64,000 bases of DNA, from positions 3,906,001-3,970,000 of the forward strand of contig NC_009792.1 in NCBI RefSeq assembly GCF_000018045.1, read 5' to 3'. Each line of letters starts with the position of its first letter. Position 1 is the first letter of the stretch. Under the pieces are notes generated by a model. That model searched no databases, was not told the DNA's origin, and worked only from the letters and a program-made list of their open reading frames with translations. This document shows positions 61,268 through 64,000 of the stretch, piece after piece. The translations under genes were made by a program, and so were the position numbers. Source of the stretch: Citrobacter koseri ATCC BAA-895. GTDB lineage: Bacteria > Pseudomonadota > Gammaproteobacteria > Enterobacterales > Enterobacteriaceae.

Positions 61268-61927
61268 TCATTTTACGATAGTTTTTACGCCGTCTGCCGT
61301 ACCAATCAGCGCCACATCCGCGCCACGGTTGGCGAACAGGCCGACGGTCACGACGCCCGGAATGGCGTTAATCGCGTTTTCCATCGCGATCGGATCAAGA
61401 ATTTCCATGCCGTATACGTCGAGGATAACATTGCCGTTATCAGTGACTACGCCCTGACGGTACTCAGGACGACCGCCCAGCTTCACTAACTGGCGTGCGA
61501 CAGCGCTGCGCGCCATCGGGATCACTTCCACCGGCAGCGGGAATTTACCCAGAATATCGACCTCTTTGGAGGCATCCGCGATGCAGATGAATTTCTTCGC
61601 CACCGAAGCAATGATTTTCTCACGCGTCAGCGCCGCGCCGCCGCCTTTAATCATCTGCATGTGGCCGTTGATCTCATCCGCGCCATCAACATAGACGCCC
61701 AGGCTGTCCACTTCATTCAGATCGAAAACGGTAATGCCGAGGCTCTTGAGTTTTTCAGTAGATGCATCCGAGCTGGACACCGCCCCTTCAATCTGACCTT
61801 TCATTGTGCCCAGCGCATCAATAAAGTGCGCGGCTGTTGAACCGGTACCTACGCCCACAATGGTGCCGGGCTGTACATACTGAAGTGCCGCCCATCCTAC
61901 TGCTTTTTTCAGTTCATCCTGCGTCAT
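61268..61927 (-). CDS. rpiA: ribose-5-phosphate isomerase A RpiA
   Basis: 219 residues from MTQDELKKAVGWAALQ, as in E. coli; an upstream ATG adds 12 residues without support. Motifs GVGTGSTAAHFID, VDGADEINGHMQMIKGGGAALTREKI include the catalytic Asp, Glu and Lys. It interconverts ribose-5-P and ribulose-5-P in the pentose phosphate pathway. Confidence 0.97.
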   Translation of the reverse strand: MTQDELKKAVGWAALQYVQPGTIVGVGTGSTAAHFIDALGTMKGQIEGAVSSSDASTEKLKSLGITVFDLNEVDSLGVYVDGADEINGHMQMIKGGGAALTREKIIASVAKKFICIADASKEVDILGKFPLPVEVIPMARSAVARQLVKLGGRPEYRQGVVTDNGNVILDVYGMEILDPIAMENAINAIPGVVTVGLFANRGADVALIGTADGVKTIVK

Positions 61928-62085
61928 GATCGTTTCGCCTGTGGTGTGAAAATTCAGGCGCATTATAGATCATTGTGCGAAAAAATCCCTCCGACCCCGC
62001 TCGCAAGCGGCGGATTTCGTCTGTACCTGAGTGAAATTTATGTCATAGTGCGGGATAAGAAAAATTTCAGGAGTACCTCAGAGCA

Positions 62086-62979
62086 ATGAAACGTCCAGAC
62101 TACAGAACACTACAAGCGCTGGATGCGGTGATTCGTGAACGGGGATTTGAACGCGCCGCACAGAAGTTGTGCATCACACAATCCGCTGTCTCACAACGCA
62201 TAAAACAGCTTGAGAATATGTTTGGGCAACCGCTGCTGGTACGAACCGTTCCGCCGCGTCCTACCGAACAAGGGCAAAAATTGCTGGCGCTGCTGCGTCA
62301 GGTAGAGCTACTGGAAGATGAGTGGCTTGGCGATGAGCAAACCGGCTCCACGCCGCTGCTGCTGTCGCTGGCGGTCAACGCCGACAGTCTGGCGACCTGG
62401 CTGCTTCCGGCGCTGGCGCCGGTTCTGGCCGACTCGCCTATTCGCCTCAATTTGCAGGTGGAAGATGAAACCCGCACCCAGGAACGTCTGCGTCGCGGCG
62501 AAGTGGTTGGCGCGGTGAGTATTCAGCACCAGGCGCTGCCAAGCTGCCTGGTAGACAAACTTGGTGCGCTCGACTATCTGTTCGTGGGATCAAAACCCTT
62601 CGCCGAGCGCTACTTCCCCAACGGCGTCACCCGTTCTGCGCTGCTGAAAGCGCCCGCAGTGGCGTTTGACCATCTGGACGACATGCACCAGGCCTTTTTA
62701 CAGCAGAACTTCGATTTACCGCCGGGCAGCGTGCCGTGCCATATCGTTAACTCTTCCGAAGCCTTCGTACAGCTCGCGCGTCAGGGCACCACCTGCTGTA
62801 TGATCCCGCATTTGCAGATCGAGAAAGAGCTGGAGAGCGGTGAGCTGATCGATTTAACGCCTGGCCTGTTCCAGCGTCGGATGCTCTACTGGCACCGTTT
62901 TGCGCCGGAAAGCCGTATGATGCGCAACGTGACTGACGCGCTGCTGGAGTATGGGCATAAGGTTTTAAGGCAGGATTAA
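62086..62979 (+). CDS. argP: ArgP (IciA), LysR-type regulator of argO and lysine-responsive genes
   Basis: 297 residues, as in E. coli. Winged helix MKRPDYRTLQALDAVIRERG, then KLCITQSAVSQRIKQLE; the C-terminal domain binds lysine or arginine. ArgP activates argO (arginine export), whose 3' end is at the right edge of this window, and dapB and other genes. AGGAGTACC precedes the ATG by about 12 bases. Confidence 0.96.
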   Translation: MKRPDYRTLQALDAVIRERGFERAAQKLCITQSAVSQRIKQLENMFGQPLLVRTVPPRPTEQGQKLLALLRQVELLEDEWLGDEQTGSTPLLLSLAVNADSLATWLLPALAPVLADSPIRLNLQVEDETRTQERLRRGEVVGAVSIQHQALPSCLVDKLGALDYLFVGSKPFAERYFPNGVTRSALLKAPAVAFDHLDDMHQAFLQQNFDLPPGSVPCHIVNSSEAFVQLARQGTTCCMIPHLQIEKELESGELIDLTPGLFQRRMLYWHRFAPESRMMRNVTDALLEYGHKVLRQD

Positions 62980-62984
62980 CGCGC

Positions 62985-63125
62985 CGTGCCTGATGACGCT
63001 ACGCTTATCAGGCCTACAGGTTATTTTGTAGGCCGGATAAGGCGTTTACGCCGCCATCCGGCAATTTGCCCGGGACGCTGCGCTTGCCGGGCCTACGATG
63101 GTTTGTAGGCCGGATAAGGCGTTTC
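62985..63125. repeat. BIME between argP and yggE
   Basis: Five REP arms in alternating orientation (TGCCTGATGACGCTACGCT..TATCAGGCCTAC; GTAGGCCGGATAAGGCG..CCGCCATCCGGCA; TTGCCCGGGACGCTGCGCTT..GCCGGGCCTACG; GTAGGCCGGATAAGGCG). Convergent gap; the largest cluster in the window. Confidence 0.9.
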
Positions 63126-63133
63126 AACAACGC

Positions 63134-63862
63134 TTACTGTGCTTTCGTCTCTGCTGCTGGTTCTAACTGGAACACCACATCGACCTGATCAGCAAACTGA
63201 ATTGTCGGCTGCTCATAGGTTTCCTGGGCCGACACCGCAGGCGCCGCGTCCGCTTTCATCATTCGCACCACCGGGCTCGGCTGATAATTAGAAACGTGGT
63301 AACGCACGCTATAAACCGGCCCCAGCTTACTGTTAAAGCCCGCAGCCAGTTGCTCAGCCTGGTGAACCGCGTCATCAATCGCCGCTTTACGCGCTTTATC
63401 TTTATAGGCATCCGGTTGCGCAACGCCTAATGACACCGACCGGATCTCATTCAGACCCGCTTTCAGCGCGCCATCCAGCAGAGAGTTGAGTTTGTCCAGC
63501 TGGCGCAGCGTAACTTCAACGGTTCGCACCGCGCGGTAGCCTTTCAGCACACTTTTACCATTCTGGTAGTCATAGTCCGGCTGAGTGCGCAGGTTTGCAG
63601 AGCTGATGTCTTTCTTGGCAATCTGATTTTGTTCAAGGAAAGAAAGGTATTGCGCAACACGCTCATCGGCCTGTTTCTTGGCGGAAGCGGCATCCTTTGC
63701 CGACACGTTGACTTCAATCGCCAGGGTGGCGATGTCAGGCGTCGCATCCACGCTTGCCGTCCCGGAAGTCACGATGTGCGGTCCATTCGGCAACTCATTT
63801 GCCTGTACCGGGATTGCGCTAAATCCGACTAATGCCGCAAGGGCCATCACTTTGAACTTCAC
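63134..63862 (-). CDS. yggE: periplasmic SIMPL-domain protein YggE
   Basis: 242 residues, four shorter than E. coli at the C-terminus. Signal peptide MKFKVMALAALVGFSAIPVQA, then a SIMPL (DUF541) domain (TSGTASVDATPDIATLAIEV, GYRAVRTVEVTLRQLDKLN). E. coli YggE lowers intracellular oxidative stress; a biochemical activity is not known. GGAGC lies before the ATG. Situated between argP and argO. Confidence 0.93.
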   Translation of the reverse strand: MKFKVMALAALVGFSAIPVQANELPNGPHIVTSGTASVDATPDIATLAIEVNVSAKDAASAKKQADERVAQYLSFLEQNQIAKKDISSANLRTQPDYDYQNGKSVLKGYRAVRTVEVTLRQLDKLNSLLDGALKAGLNEIRSVSLGVAQPDAYKDKARKAAIDDAVHQAEQLAAGFNSKLGPVYSVRYHVSNYQPSPVVRMMKADAAPAVSAQETYEQPTIQFADQVDVVFQLEPAAETKAQ

Positions 63863-63955
63863 TGTCGCTCCTCCATGTTACGTTAATCGCCCTGAAACTC
63901 AGGGCGCATGCAGGCAAGCTTAGCGGGTATCTGCGCGTTGTCCATCAGACAACGC

Positions 63956-64000
63956 TTAGTTGAACAATGCGTGAACGTGTGCAACCCCTTCTTTTGCCAG
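63956..64000 (-). CDS. argO: arginine exporter ArgO, last 14 codons only
   Basis: The minus strand from the right edge reads LAKEGVAHVHALFN and stops at 63956-63958. This matches the C-terminus of E. coli ArgO (LARDGIAHAQALFS) in length and pattern, and argO follows yggE in E. coli. ArgO is a LysE-family inner membrane exporter of arginine, activated by ArgP. The rest of the gene is outside the window. Confidence 0.85.
   Translation of the reverse strand: MAKEGVAHVHALFN

Overview
The window is an enterobacterial chromosome segment with the E. coli/Salmonella gene order from ygdQ to argO (the 64-65 min region of E. coli K-12). Nearly every housekeeping gene matches its E. coli counterpart in length and start. 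Several features point to the Salmonella/Citrobacter branch rather than E. coli: a LacI-type paralogue directly behind galR, kdgF where E. coli has araE, rcnR-rcnA near yqeG, and an RpiR-type regulator beside bglA. I favour a Salmonella-lineage genome, but sequence reading alone cannot settle genus or species.

Layout. 1-18.2 kb: ygdQ (cut by the window edge), ygdR, tas, lplT-aas (lysophospholipid uptake and re-acylation), the twin small RNAs omrA and omrB, galR plus a LacI paralogue, the divergent lysA/lysR pair, ygeA, a hexuronate module (kdgF facing kduI-kduD, each behind a KdgR-box-like palindrome), yqeF, a LysR/PACE-efflux pair and yqeG. 18.2-34.6 kb is the accessory stretch between yqeG and the tRNA gene glyU, the interval that holds ETT2 in many E. 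coli. It contains a ToxR-like/FidL-like membrane regulator pair, a LuxR-type protein with a cysteine-rich N-terminus, rcnR-rcnA with two clear RcnR operators, a five-gene chaperone-usher fimbrial operon with the order of stbABCDE, yjdI-yjdJ (located elsewhere in E. coli K-12), and a lactate module (LctP-family permease divergent from lutABC/ykgEFG).

34.6-64 kb is core: glyU, ygeR, idi, the xerD-dsbC-recJ-prfB-lysS operon with the programmed prfB frameshift, fldB, cptA-sdhE, ygfZ, trhA, yqfB, an RpiR regulator with bglA, gcvTHP, ygfB-pepP-ubiH-ubiI, zapA-ssrS(6S RNA)-fau, serA, rpiA, argP, yggE and the last codons of argO.

Intergenic DNA carries many REP/BIME palindromes (about ten clusters) and one ERIC element between gcvH and gcvP. 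I found no insertion sequence, prophage, CRISPR array or toxin-antitoxin pair. The most interesting material is the yqeG-glyU interval, with unexplained regulators close to a fimbrial operon. No wholly new system is demonstrated.
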